Assembly (NCBI GenBank): GCA_964567295.1
Contig: CAZMLU010000001.1
Location: forward strand, 29,358 to 93,357
Source of the DNA: SLJK01 sp964567295
GTDB lineage: Bacteria; Bacillota; Dethiobacteria; DTU022; UBA8154
Direction: 5' to 3'
DNA length: 64,000 bases
Below are positions 52,215 to 60,406 of the stretch, piece after piece; position 1 is the first letter of the stretch, and the number at the start of each line of letters is the position of its first letter. A program made the position numbers and the translations under genes. The notes under the pieces are model-generated. The model saw only the letters and a list, made by a program, of their open reading frames with translations, was not told the DNA's origin and did no database searches.

Positions 52215-53343
52215 AACCTGAAATTTCTTTTACTTTTCCTTCCTCTACCACCAACGAAATATAATTAATGGCTTTTTCAAAAAACATTCGTGGGAGTTTT
52301 GTTATATCTGTTGAGGTAAGAAATATTTGTTCTGCTTCATTAAAAAGGGAAAAACAATTTTCCTTTCTGGATTCATCAAGTTCAGAAAAAACATCATCAA
52401 CCATTAAAAGTGGTTTTTCTCCTTTGGCAGAAAAAAATTGTATTTGGGCAGCTTTAAGAGCCACTACTGCAGAACGCTGTTGCCCGTGAGAAGCAAAACG
52501 TTTTGCTTCTTTTCCTTCAAGAAAAAAAGAAAAATCGTCTCGATGTGGGCCAATCATAGAAAAACCTCTTTTTATTTCTTCTTTTAAATATTTTTCCAAT
52601 GTTTTTTCCAGAATAGCTTCTATTTCTTCGACACTATTGCTGTAAATACCTTTATCAGAATATATTGTACTATATTCTAACTGCAATTCTTTGTCTTGCG
52701 TAAAAAGTTTTTTAAAATTTTTTGAAGACAGTTCACTCCATATTGAAAGATGCTGAGCTCTCAAAAAAATTATACGGCTTCCAAAATAAATTAATTGCTT
52801 GTTCCAGGGATTTAATTGTTCCTTTATCGATTTATCAAAACAACCCTTTTCTTTCAAAAGCTTGTTTTTTTGTATAAGAGCTTTTCTATATTTTTGCAAG
52901 CAATTAGCATAAAAGGAATTGACCTGGGATAATTCCCTGTCGATAAAACGCCTTCTTTCTTCCGGTCCTCTTCTTACAAGTTCGAGATCTTCTGGCATAA
53001 AAAAAACAACCGGCCATGTAAAAGGTACAGAATAACCTTTTTTCCCATTTATACTGATAACTTTTCGCTTTCTCTTTACTTCATAACCAACTTCCAGCTT
53101 ATAAAGTCTCTTTTGTATGTATACGGTCCCCTGTAAAAAATAATATGGATTGCCCCAGGAAACCATATCCCCATCTTTGGAACCTCTAAATGAACGTGCA
53201 AAAAAAAGATTATAAATAGCTTCCAGCATATTACTCTTTCCCTGCCCGTTATCTCCATTAATAACTATAAGACCCGGCGAAAATATGATATTTTGATCTT
53301 TATAATTACGAAAATATGATATTTTTAGCTCTTTTATAATCAA
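52201..53343 (-). CDS. recF: DNA replication and repair protein RecF
   Basis: A 380-aa ABC/SMC-like ATPase that helps load RecA at gaps. Walker A is GDNGQGKSNMLEA, the signature region FASHGQQRSAVVALKAAQ, Walker B LLMVDDVFSELDE. TTG at 53343 begins the canonical IIKELKISYFRNYK and has GATGGTG upstream; the frame stays open into dnaN to 53379, where translation would overlap. The S4-domain gene yaaA that often lies between dnaN and recF is absent. Confidence 0.95.
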   Translation of the reverse strand: MIIKELKISYFRNYKDQNIIFSPGLIVINGDNGQGKSNMLEAIYNLFFARSFRGSKDGDMVSWGNPYYFLQGTVYIQKRLYKLEVGYEVKRKRKVISINGKKGYSVPFTWPVVFFMPEDLELVRRGPEERRRFIDRELSQVNSFYANCLQKYRKALIQKNKLLKEKGCFDKSIKEQLNPWNKQLIYFGSRIIFLRAQHLSIWSELSSKNFKKLFTQDKELQLEYSTIYSDKGIYSNSVEEIEAILEKTLEKYLKEEIKRGFSMIGPHRDDFSFFLEGKEAKRFASHGQQRSAVVALKAAQIQFFSAKGEKPLLMVDDVFSELDESRKENCFSLFNEAEQIFLTSTDITKLPRMFFEKAINYISLVVEEGKVKEISGYGKN

Positions 53344-53356
53344 TATAACACCATCT

Positions 53357-54511
53357 TTAATAATTTTCTTTCTTCTCAATTTTTATGGGTAAAACCAAAT
53401 ATTTATAATCCAGAGCATCTCCTTTATTCTCCTTTGTAGTTTTTAAAATGCATGGCCCCAGTGAACCATTAAATTCAAGTTCGATGGTTTTATCTTCAAT
53501 AACTCTAAAAGCTTCTAATAAATAACGAGCATTCAGTAATATTTCCTCCAGTTCTTTTCCTTCTTGCTCCTCAACCTGAAGTTCCTCATCCATTCTTCCA
53601 ATTTCAGATCCTGCTTTAACTCCCAAGAGGTTATTTTTTATACTTAAAGAAACCATCTGGTTGAAGCCCTGGGCCAAAAGTACAGCTCTTTGTAACATTT
53701 TTTCCAGTAAATCCTTATTAACTTTTATTCTGGTTTCAAATTTAGAGGGGAAAACCCCTGATAAATCTGGAAATTTATTTTCCAAAAGTCTACTGGAAAA
53801 AATATAATTTTTATATACCATGACGATCTCGTTATCATTAAAATAACATTTTACTTGTTTTGAAGAACTATCTAAAATTTTACTTATTTCTGCAAAGGTT
53901 TTTCCCGGAACAAGCAATCTAAAAGAGCCCGTATTTTTAAAATCTTCAAATTTTCTCTCTACTTTGGCCAGGCGAAAAGTGTCCGAGGCGATCACCACTA
54001 GCTTATTATCGCTGTCAAATTCCATTAATACCCCTTTAAAAGTTGGCTTTCCTTCATCCTGAGAAACAGCAAAAGTAACCTTCGTAAGAAGCTCCTTTAG
54101 CTTATCGGCAGTAAACACAAGGCTATCCCAATTTTGCCATTCTTCTTCCTCTGTAATATGGGGAAATTCTTCAGCACTCATTCCATAAAGGAAAAAATGT
54201 GCTTTGCCACTTTTAATTTCAACCCTTAAATCTTCTTCATTCATTTTTATTTCCAATTCTTTATCAGGTAACTGCTTTAAAATATCTATAAACTTTGCAG
54301 GTAAAATAACCTTTCCTTCTTCTTCTACTTTTACTTTTTCCAATCCAGCAGTTATTCCCATTTCCAAATTATTGCTGCAAAAAGTTAGAGTTTCTTTATT
54401 GGCCTCCATGAAAATACCGTTTAAAATCTGCATGCTTGTTTTAGTAGGTATTCCCTTTTCCACGATTGAAAGATTTTCTAAAAGATCATTTTGGTTAGAA
54501 TAAAAAATCAA
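53357..54511 (-). CDS. dnaN: DNA polymerase III beta subunit (sliding clamp)
   Basis: A 384-aa, three-domain ring-forming clamp. Seen: LSIVEKGIPTKTSMQILNGIF in domain I, KFIDILKQLPDKELEIKM, TFAVSQDEGKPTFKGVLMEF at the start of domain II, and a domain III with NARYLLEAFRVI and a C-terminal YLVLPIKI peptide-binding edge. The start is TTG at 54511 with GGAGGTG 7 nt ahead. It lies downstream of dnaA across oriC. Confidence 0.97.
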   Translation of the reverse strand: MIFYSNQNDLLENLSIVEKGIPTKTSMQILNGIFMEANKETLTFCSNNLEMGITAGLEKVKVEEEGKVILPAKFIDILKQLPDKELEIKMNEEDLRVEIKSGKAHFFLYGMSAEEFPHITEEEEWQNWDSLVFTADKLKELLTKVTFAVSQDEGKPTFKGVLMEFDSDNKLVVIASDTFRLAKVERKFEDFKNTGSFRLLVPGKTFAEISKILDSSSKQVKCYFNDNEIVMVYKNYIFSSRLLENKFPDLSGVFPSKFETRIKVNKDLLEKMLQRAVLLAQGFNQMVSLSIKNNLLGVKAGSEIGRMDEELQVEEQEGKELEEILLNARYLLEAFRVIEDKTIELEFNGSLGPCILKTTKENKGDALDYKYLVLPIKIEKKENY

Positions 54512-54802
54512 TATTATACACCTCCACCATATTCACCAATCCTCTTTTAGTAATATTATTTTATTATATAAAGAAATAAAAGAAAGTAATAATATAACCT
54601 TGTGGATATTATGGAAAAGATAAAAGGACGGCGTAAAAAAGGGAAATAAAAGTCCACATTTTAAGTGCATATTTTTTAATAAAAGTTAACAATTATAACA
54701 AGATAAAAACTAAAGAAAGCATAAATAGATTTTTTTCCACATAAAACAAGAATAATTTACAAGTAAATAACAAGATATCCACAGGATATAAACATTATTC
54801 TA
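54512..54802 (-). other. Candidate oriC between dnaA and dnaN
   Basis: A 291-nt AT-rich non-coding stretch. DnaA-box-like 9-mers: TGTGGATAT at 54601-54609, AAGTCCACA at 54650-54658, TTTTCCACA at 54733-54741 and ATATCCACA at 54775-54783, against TTATCCACA consensus. Very AT-rich tracts at 54547-54598 and 54661-54730 could serve as the unwinding element. Gene order and the strand switch to the right support the origin here, together with a second box cluster before dnaA. Confidence 0.75.
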
Positions 54803-56245
54803 TTATTTATATAACATTTCTTTTATTTCTTTGATAGAATTATTTAAATTTCCATTAATTGGAATATCTTTAACAATTTTTTTGTGAGCGTGTATAACAG
54901 TAGTATGATCCTTTCCTCCAAATTCGTGTCCGATTTTTGGAAGAGAATAATCGGTTAATTCTCTGCAAAAATACATAGCTATCTGCCTGGGAAGAGAGAT
55001 GTTATGACTTCTTTTTTTAGATTTTATATCCTGGGGTGATATATTAAAATAAGTTGCGGTAGTAGAAATAATATCTTCTGGGGAAATATTATTTATTTTG
55101 CGGGAATTTAAAAAATCTTTCAAAGCTTCTTCAGCCAATTTTATAGTGACCTGCTTATCTTCCAGGGAACAATAGGCTGTAATACGAATTAAGGCCCCTT
55201 CCAATTCTCGAATATTACTTTCAATTTTTTGAGCTATGTACATAAGTACATCATTAGGAATAGTGATTCCTTCACGTATACTTTTTTTTCTTAAAATAGC
55301 GACTCTTGTTTCTAAATCAGGTGATTGAATATCGGTGATAAGCCCCCATTCAAAACGCGAACGCAGCCTATCTTCTAAGGTAGGAATATTTTTTGGAGGA
55401 CGATCACTGGAGATAACAATCTGTTTATTATTTTCGTGAAGCGCATTAAAAGTATGGAAAAACTCTTCTTGTGTCTGCTCTTTACCTGCTAAAAATTGGA
55501 TATCGTCAATCAAAAGTATATCACTATTACGATATTTATTTCTAAATTCCATAGTTTTATTATCTCTAATAGAATTTATAAATTGATTGGTAAATTTTTC
55601 CGAGGAAAGGTATGTTATTTGATCACTAATATTGTGGCTTATTAAATAATGGCCTATAGCGTGTAATAAATGTGTTTTTCCTAAACCTACACCACCATAA
55701 ATAAAAAGAGGGTTATAAGCTTTAGAAGGTGATTCTGCGACTGCCAAGGAAGCAGCATGAGCCAGGCGATTACTACTGCCGATTACAAAACTGTGAAAGG
55801 TATATTTGGGATTTAACCAACTACATATACTGGAAAGATCTCTTTTTTTCCCTTCGTTATTTGTTTCCAGGGTGGCGCAATTTGAGGTATTGGAATTGGC
55901 AACTGTGTTATTATTTTCAGGTTTATTATTTAGGTTGTGATTTTTGATAATGTTTTCACTTGCAGCGGTTGATCTTTCAAAAAAATAATCACTATCTTGA
56001 GCAGTAACAAAAACAACTTCGCATTCAAACTGGCTAACTTTTGTTATAGCGGAAGTAATGGTTTTGCGATAGTGATTCTTGAGCCAGTCTCTCGTAAAAT
56101 TATTTGGAACCTCAATTACCATGGTATTATCTTGAAAGGAAAGAGGCCTGGTGCTTTTTAGCCATGTTTCAAAACTCGGTTTACTGAGGTTCTTTTCAAT
56201 TTCAGAAAGAACAGAACGCCAGATGTCAGTTAAATAATTTTCCAT
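54803..56245 (-). CDS. dnaA: Chromosomal replication initiator DnaA
   Basis: A 480-aa AAA+ initiator. Domain I (1-85) begins MENYLTDIWRSVLSEIEKNL; domain II is an Asn-rich linker (about 105-140); domain III has Walker A GGVGLGKTHLLHA and Walker B ILLIDDIQFLAG; domain IV ends in GGKDHTTVIHAHKKI, the DNA-binding signature. ATG at 56245 has GCGGGGG 7 nt upstream. The frame stays open to 56350 through the leader hairpin, and a GTG at 56275 would add ten residues VENYLSGGFL, a near-duplicate of the start (see findings). Confidence 0.97.
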   Translation of the reverse strand: MENYLTDIWRSVLSEIEKNLSKPSFETWLKSTRPLSFQDNTMVIEVPNNFTRDWLKNHYRKTITSAITKVSQFECEVVFVTAQDSDYFFERSTAASENIIKNHNLNNKPENNNTVANSNTSNCATLETNNEGKKRDLSSICSWLNPKYTFHSFVIGSSNRLAHAASLAVAESPSKAYNPLFIYGGVGLGKTHLLHAIGHYLISHNISDQITYLSSEKFTNQFINSIRDNKTMEFRNKYRNSDILLIDDIQFLAGKEQTQEEFFHTFNALHENNKQIVISSDRPPKNIPTLEDRLRSRFEWGLITDIQSPDLETRVAILRKKSIREGITIPNDVLMYIAQKIESNIRELEGALIRITAYCSLEDKQVTIKLAEEALKDFLNSRKINNISPEDIISTTATYFNISPQDIKSKKRSHNISLPRQIAMYFCRELTDYSLPKIGHEFGGKDHTTVIHAHKKIVKDIPINGNLNNSIKEIKEMLYK

Positions 56246-56274
56246 TAGAAAACCCCCGCTTAAATAATTTTCCA
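56230..56274 (-). repeat. 15-nt direct repeat spanning the dnaA start
   Basis: TGGAAAATTATTTAA occurs at 56244-56230 (codons of M-ENYL) and again at 56274-56260, 30 nt apart, bracketing the ribosome site and start codon. The spacing is ten codons and in frame. It looks like a short tandem duplication of the dnaA start. Confidence 0.85.
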
Positions 56275-56322
56275 CAAGAGCCAAGAGTTTTTCACATTTT
56301 TGTGGAAAACTCTTGGCTCTTG
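56275..56322 (-). repeat. 22-bp inverted repeat in the dnaA leader with DnaA-box-like ends
   Basis: Arms 56275-56296 and 56301-56322 are complementary except at one position, around a TTTT loop (56297-56300). The tips contain TTTTTCACA (56288-56296) and TGTGGAAAA (56301-56309), both DnaA-box-like, and a third TTTTCCACA lies at 56268-56276. No T-run follows on either strand, so this is not a simple terminator. It lies inside the predicted 5' leader of dnaA. Confidence 0.88.
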
Positions 56323-56363
56323 ATAAAATGATAACATTCTGCCGACGCATATCAATTGATTAT

Positions 56364-56392
56364 ATAATAGCAAAATAATTCTGGAACTGCAA
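56364..56392 (-). promoter_or_regulatory. Candidate dnaA promoter
   Basis: On the minus strand TTGCAG (56392-56387) and TATTAT (56369-56364) lie 17 nt apart; transcription would begin near 56357 and give a leader of about 112 nt that includes the long hairpin. It is the best sigma-A-like candidate in the dnaA upstream region. Confidence 0.55.
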
Positions 56393-56455
56393 TCTAAATA
56401 AATCATCCCCAAAGGCTTCTCACATTACAAAATCTCCATTAACTTACCTATAATG

Positions 56456-56485
56456 TTGACATGCTTTTAATTAATAAGTTATAAT
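56456..56485 (+). promoter_or_regulatory. Sigma-A promoter of the rpmH operon
   Basis: TTGACA at 56456-56461 and TATAAT at 56480-56485 with an 18-nt spacer, both perfect hexamers. The predicted start is near 56492, about 95 nt before rpmH. It diverges from the dnaA promoter. Confidence 0.85.
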
Positions 56486-56586
56486 AAAACTCCAAGTTTT
56501 TAAAACTCGTTTTAATCGGAATCTATGTTTATTTTGAGTATTTTAGAATTTTTTAAATAAACTGTACAAAGAGAGGTCTTTAAAAA

Positions 56587-56721
56587 ATGAAAAGAACATA
56601 CCAACCCAAGAAAAGAAAACGGAGCAAAGTGCATGGATTTAGAAAAAGAATGAACTCCTTGGCAGGAAGAAAAATTTTGTTAAGAAGGAGAAAAAAAGAT
56701 AGGAAGAGGTTGAGTGCGTAA
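56587..56721 (+). CDS. rpmH: 50S ribosomal protein L34
   Basis: A 44-aa, highly basic ribosomal protein: MKRTYQPKKRKRSKVHGF then RKRMNSLAGRKILLRRR, the unmistakable L34 pattern. AGAGAGG lies upstream of the ATG. It is the first gene right of the origin, in the standard rpmH-rnpA order, 17 nt before rnpA. Confidence 0.98.
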   Translation: MKRTYQPKKRKRSKVHGFRKRMNSLAGRKILLRRRKKDRKRLSA

Positions 56722-56738
56722 AGATTATTAATACACTG

Positions 56739-57086
56739 ATGAAAAACAAACAGAAAAAATTAGAAACGTTAAAAAAAAATTATCAATTTCAAAGGGTCTA
56801 TAAAAAGGGTGTTTTTCGTAGCACAAAATACACCGTATTAGGTTTTTTAAAAAATAAGGAATCTAAAAACAGGCTAGGGGTTTCTATAAGTAAAAAAGTA
56901 GGAAAAAGCATCGTAAGGCATCGTATAAAAAGATATTATAAAGAAGCTTACCGAGTTTTGAAAAATGATATAAAAGAAGGATATGATCTGGTTTTAATAG
57001 CTAGAAAGGGCGCAGAAAATTTAAATTATTGGGATATTGTGGCTGAGCTGCGCAAGATTTTTTCCCGAGGAAAGTTATTCAAATGA
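56739..57086 (+). CDS. rnpA: Ribonuclease P protein component
   Basis: A 115-aa protein that assists the RNase P RNA in maturing tRNA 5' ends. Seen: LKKNYQFQRVYKKG, RLGVSISKKVGKSIVRHRIKR (split here as RLGVSISKKVGKS and VRHRIKRYYKEAYR), the RNR-like basic motif of the family, and DLVLIARKGA. No strong ribosome site precedes the ATG, suggesting coupling to rpmH. It overlaps yidD by 4 nt. Confidence 0.96.
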   Translation: MKNKQKKLETLKKNYQFQRVYKKGVFRSTKYTVLGFLKNKESKNRLGVSISKKVGKSIVRHRIKRYYKEAYRVLKNDIKEGYDLVLIARKGAENLNYWDIVAELRKIFSRGKLFK

Positions 57087-57295
57087 AAATAGCTCTTTTA
57101 TTAATAAAAATTTATCAAAGCTGTATTTCTCCTTTTTTATCTCCAAGATGCCGCTTTTACCCCTCATGTTCTAACTATTGCTATGAAGCAATAGAAAAAT
57201 TTGGGGTAATAAAGGGGCTATTTTTAGGGTTTAAAAGGGTTTTTAAGTGTCATCCTTTTCATGAAGGTGGATATGACCCACTTCCAGAGGAATAA
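57083..57295 (+). CDS. yidD: Membrane protein insertion efficiency factor YidD
   Basis: A 70-aa protein with the family motif YQSCISPFLSPRCRFYPSCS, then YEAIEKFGVIKG and CHPFHEGGYDPLP. It supports YidC-dependent membrane insertion. Its ATG overlaps the rnpA stop (ATGA), and yidC follows at 49 nt. Confidence 0.97.
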   Translation: MKIALLLIKIYQSCISPFLSPRCRFYPSCSNYCYEAIEKFGVIKGLFLGFKRVFKCHPFHEGGYDPLPEE

Positions 57296-57344
57296 TTATA
57301 AGGGATAAAGAGCCTGGGAAGGTAGTTTGAGGAGGAAATAAAGA

Positions 57345-58232
57345 ATGTATGAGATATTAAATACACTGGCGGAATATGTAAATTATTTATTAGCTTATTT
57401 TTATAGTATTACTGGTAATTATGGCCTCTCTATTATAATGCTGACAGCAGTAGTGAATATTGTTACTTTCCCACTTACCAAAAAACAGTTGCAGTCTTCG
57501 CGTAAGTTGCAAGAAGTGCAACCTGAACTAAAAAAAATCCAAGAGAAATATAAACACGATCGAGAAAAGTCCAATAAAGCTACTATGGAATTTATGAAGG
57601 AACATCAAGTAAACCCACTTGGGGGGTGCCTGCCTCTTCTGGTTCAGTTTCCCATTATTATTGCCGTATTTACTCTTTTACGTGAACCATGGAAGTTTAT
57701 GGATATGGAGATAATTAACACTTCTTTTTTATTTCTGGATTTAACTACTTCTCCAAGTGAAGCCGCACCGGATATAATATTTTTAAATCCATATTTAATA
57801 CTTCCTGTTATGGCTGCGGCAGCAACCTATTTCCATCAAAAGTTAGTTTTGACAGATCCCAGGCAAAAGATAATGCTCTATATATTTCCGGTAATGATTT
57901 TGGGTATAAGTTATAGTTTTCCTGCGGGACTGGTGTTGTATTGGTTTACGAATTCTATTTTATCTGTTGGAAATCATTTCATTATTAAAACTACAGAAAA
58001 GGCAGTTACCTCTAAAGCTGCAGAGAGCGGGAAAAAGGAAAAAGAAAAGATAGTAGAAGAGGAAGCAACAGCAGAACCTAAAATGGACAAGGGAAAAACC
58101 GAAAATGCAAAATCCCAGGAAACAAAGGATGGTATTACAAAAAAGAAGGGAAAGACAGGTTCTGCGGGAGCCCCCAAGGCTAAAAAGAAGTCCTCGAAAG
58201 GGAAAAAGAAAGGGGCTGGCAAAGCTAAATGA
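57345..58232 (+). CDS. yidC: Membrane protein insertase YidC/Oxa1 (SpoIIIJ type)
   Basis: A 295-aa insertase. Hydrophobic segments at about 25-45, 95-115, 145-165 and 175-200 surround NPLGGCLPLLVQFPIIIAVF, the core signature; the cytoplasmic loop ELKKIQEKYKHDREKSN is typical. There is no lipoprotein signal peptide at the N-terminus, unlike Bacillus SpoIIIJ. The last ~75 residues are extremely Lys/Glu/Ala-rich, a likely ribosome-contacting tail. GGAGG lies ahead of the ATG; it overlaps jag by 4 nt. Confidence 0.96.
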   Translation: MYEILNTLAEYVNYLLAYFYSITGNYGLSIIMLTAVVNIVTFPLTKKQLQSSRKLQEVQPELKKIQEKYKHDREKSNKATMEFMKEHQVNPLGGCLPLLVQFPIIIAVFTLLREPWKFMDMEIINTSFLFLDLTTSPSEAAPDIIFLNPYLILPVMAAAATYFHQKLVLTDPRQKIMLYIFPVMILGISYSFPAGLVLYWFTNSILSVGNHFIIKTTEKAVTSKAAESGKKEKEKIVEEEATAEPKMDKGKTENAKSQETKDGITKKKGKTGSAGAPKAKKKSSKGKKKGAGKAK

Positions 58233-58849
58233 GAGAAGTTGAGGTAAACTCTAATTCAGTGGATGAAGCTGTTGAGGAAGGTTTAAATATTTTGGGAGTA
58301 AGAAAAGATAATATACAGGTCGATATTTTGAGTGAACCCTCGCAGGGTTTTTTAAAATTTTTGGGTAATAAATCTGCTAAAGTTAAGTTGAGAGTATTAA
58401 AAGGACCTGAAGAATATTTAAAATCTTTTTTGGAAAAAGTACTTCAATCGCTGAGGCTGGAAGGTAATATAGTAATAGAAAAAAATGCTGAGAATATTTA
58501 TATAGATATTAGTGGAAAAGATTTAGGTGTGCTGATCGGCAAAAGGGGAAATACCTTAAATTCATTGCAATATTTATGCAATGTAGTTCTGCATCGTCAG
58601 TTTTCGTTGAATGAGGATCGTGTTATTTTAGATATAGAAAACTATAGACAAAAACGTAAGGGAACCCTGGAAAATCTTGCCTATAATTTAGCACAAAAAG
58701 CTATACGCACCGGCAAAGAAATCGTTTTAGAGCCGATGACACCGCAGGAAAGACGTATTGTTCACCTGGCGTTGAAGGATAACAATGATATAAATTCTTA
58801 TAGCCAGGGGAATGAGCCTTATAGGAAAGTGGTCATAACTCCAAAATAA
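58229..58849 (+). CDS. jag: RNA-binding protein Jag/KhpB (EloR)
   Basis: A 206-aa protein with three domains: Jag_N (1-50, VEVNSNSVDEAVEEGLNILG), a KH domain (about 60-135 with the GKRGNTLNSLQYL loop) and an R3H domain (145-206, EPMTPQERRIVHLALKD). It binds RNA and in other Bacillota affects cell elongation with KhpA. Its ATG overlaps yidC, as usual. Confidence 0.96.
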   Translation: MREVEVNSNSVDEAVEEGLNILGVRKDNIQVDILSEPSQGFLKFLGNKSAKVKLRVLKGPEEYLKSFLEKVLQSLRLEGNIVIEKNAENIYIDISGKDLGVLIGKRGNTLNSLQYLCNVVLHRQFSLNEDRVILDIENYRQKRKGTLENLAYNLAQKAIRTGKEIVLEPMTPQERRIVHLALKDNNDINSYSQGNEPYRKVVITPK

Positions 58850-58956
58850 TGTAACCGAACCAGGGGCGTATGCGAAAAAGATTCATGTGGTTTTTAGAAT
58901 AATGAAATAGAATTTAAATATTTTTAGGTGATAATATTAACGACTAAAGGGTTAGG

Positions 58957-60393
58957 ATGGAATTAATAATGGGTCGAGAAGTCAACGATACTATCGCGGC
59001 TATATCTACTCCTCCAGGAGAAGGTGGTATTGGAATAGTTCGAATCAGCGGTGAGAAAGCCTTGGAAATATCAAAAAAAATATTTTTGAGGGCCAAAGAT
59101 AAGGATAAATTGCCTGAGCAGAGAAAAAAAAACTTTTTAAAACCTAGAAGAATTTATTATGGATATATTATAGATGATGAAGACAGTGTGGTTGACGAAG
59201 TACTGTTAACTTATATGAAAGCACCTAATACTTATACCTGTGAAGATGTGATAGAAATTAGCGGCCATGGAGGTATAGTTCCCCTTCGAAAAATATTACA
59301 GATAAGCACAAGGATGGGGGCAAGGCCTGCAGACCCAGGGGAGTTTACAAAAAGAGCTTTTCTCAACGGAAGGATTGATCTGGCTCAAGCGGAGTCGGTA
59401 CTTTCAATTATCAAAGCCAAAACTGAAAAAGGATTGGAAGCAGCTTTAACAAACCTTCGCGGCAATATTTCCCGGGAAATAAAGTTCATCCGTGATGAAT
59501 TGATTTCTGTTTTGGCCGATGTAGAAGCAGAATTGGAGTTTTCTCATGAAGATTTGTGGTTTGATGAAGACCATTACGAAATGATAAAAAAGCGTTTAAA
59601 GGAAATACAAAGACGCTTGGAAATAATACACGAAAACTCTAAAAAGGGAAAGATATTGCAGGAGGGATTAAAGGCTGTAATTGCGGGAAGGCCAAATGTA
59701 GGAAAATCATCCCTATATAACTACCTTGTAAAAGAAGAAAGAGCAATAGTTACTGAAATACCTGGAACGACGAGAGATACACTTCAAGAATTAATTAATA
59801 TAAAAGGCGTGCCACTTAAGATAATCGATACAGCCGGTTTTCGGAAAGATGGCGATAAGGTTGAGGTAATGGGGATGACTTTTTCCCGTAGAGCTTTAGA
59901 AGAAGCAGATATTATAATTTTTATGTTAGACTCCTCGATTGGTGTTACGGAAGAAGATATCTGGATTTACCAGGAAATTATCAAGGACAGCAACAAAACA
60001 GTGCTTTTAGTTCCCAATAAAATTGATAAAGGAAAAATGTTGGCAGAGGAAGAGTATAAAGAAATATTAAATGTGGAAAATGTTTTTGAAGTTTCTCTTC
60101 TGGAAGGAAAAGGGATAGAACAATTAGAAGATGCTATATACAATACGGTATTTTCAGGTGAAATCGGGGAGATAGAAAGTGTTGCCTTGTTGGATGCAAG
60201 GCAGGAAGAAATAATAACAATGGCAATTAATTATCTTAATGATGCACTTATGTCTATGGAAAATAAAGTGCCACTTGATATCATAACTATTGATCTTAAT
60301 AGTCTTCATCATAAATTAGGTGAACTTTTAGGAGAAAATATTGGTGAAGATGTTTTAAACCAGGTTTTCGATAAATTCTGTATCGGGAAATAG
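58957..60393 (+). CDS. mnmE: tRNA modification GTPase MnmE
   Basis: A 478-aa GTPase that, with MnmG, modifies the wobble uridine of certain tRNAs. The N-terminal THF-binding domain (1-120) begins NDTIAAISTPPGEGGIGIVR; the G domain has GRPNVGKSSLYN, DTAGFRK and NKIDKG; the C-terminal catalytic Cys lies in the final CIGK. ATG at 58957 follows AAAGGG; a second ATG four codons on is possible. An exact Noc-binding sequence sits inside the gene at 59467-59480. mnmG does not follow. Confidence 0.97.
   Translation: MELIMGREVNDTIAAISTPPGEGGIGIVRISGEKALEISKKIFLRAKDKDKLPEQRKKNFLKPRRIYYGYIIDDEDSVVDEVLLTYMKAPNTYTCEDVIEISGHGGIVPLRKILQISTRMGARPADPGEFTKRAFLNGRIDLAQAESVLSIIKAKTEKGLEAALTNLRGNISREIKFIRDELISVLADVEAELEFSHEDLWFDEDHYEMIKKRLKEIQRRLEIIHENSKKGKILQEGLKAVIAGRPNVGKSSLYNYLVKEERAIVTEIPGTTRDTLQELINIKGVPLKIIDTAGFRKDGDKVEVMGMTFSRRALEEADIIIFMLDSSIGVTEEDIWIYQEIIKDSNKTVLLVPNKIDKGKMLAEEEYKEILNVENVFEVSLLEGKGIEQLEDAIYNTVFSGEIGEIESVALLDARQEEIITMAINYLNDALMSMENKVPLDIITIDLNSLHHKLGELLGENIGEDVLNQVFDKFCIGK
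59467..59480. promoter_or_regulatory. Noc-binding site (NBS) inside mnmE
   Basis: ATTTCCCGGGAAAT is an exact, fully palindromic match to the Noc-binding consensus known from Bacillus subtilis. It lies inside mnmE, 1.7 kb from the noc gene. I found only partial matches elsewhere in the window. Confidence 0.75.
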
Positions 60394-60406
60394 GAAGGGC
60401 TTTAAG

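Noticed and set aside
56246..56350. Extended N-terminus of DnaA up to 56350
   Set aside because: It would translate the long leader hairpin and reach the predicted transcription start; the ATG at 56245 has a ribosome site and the canonical sequence.
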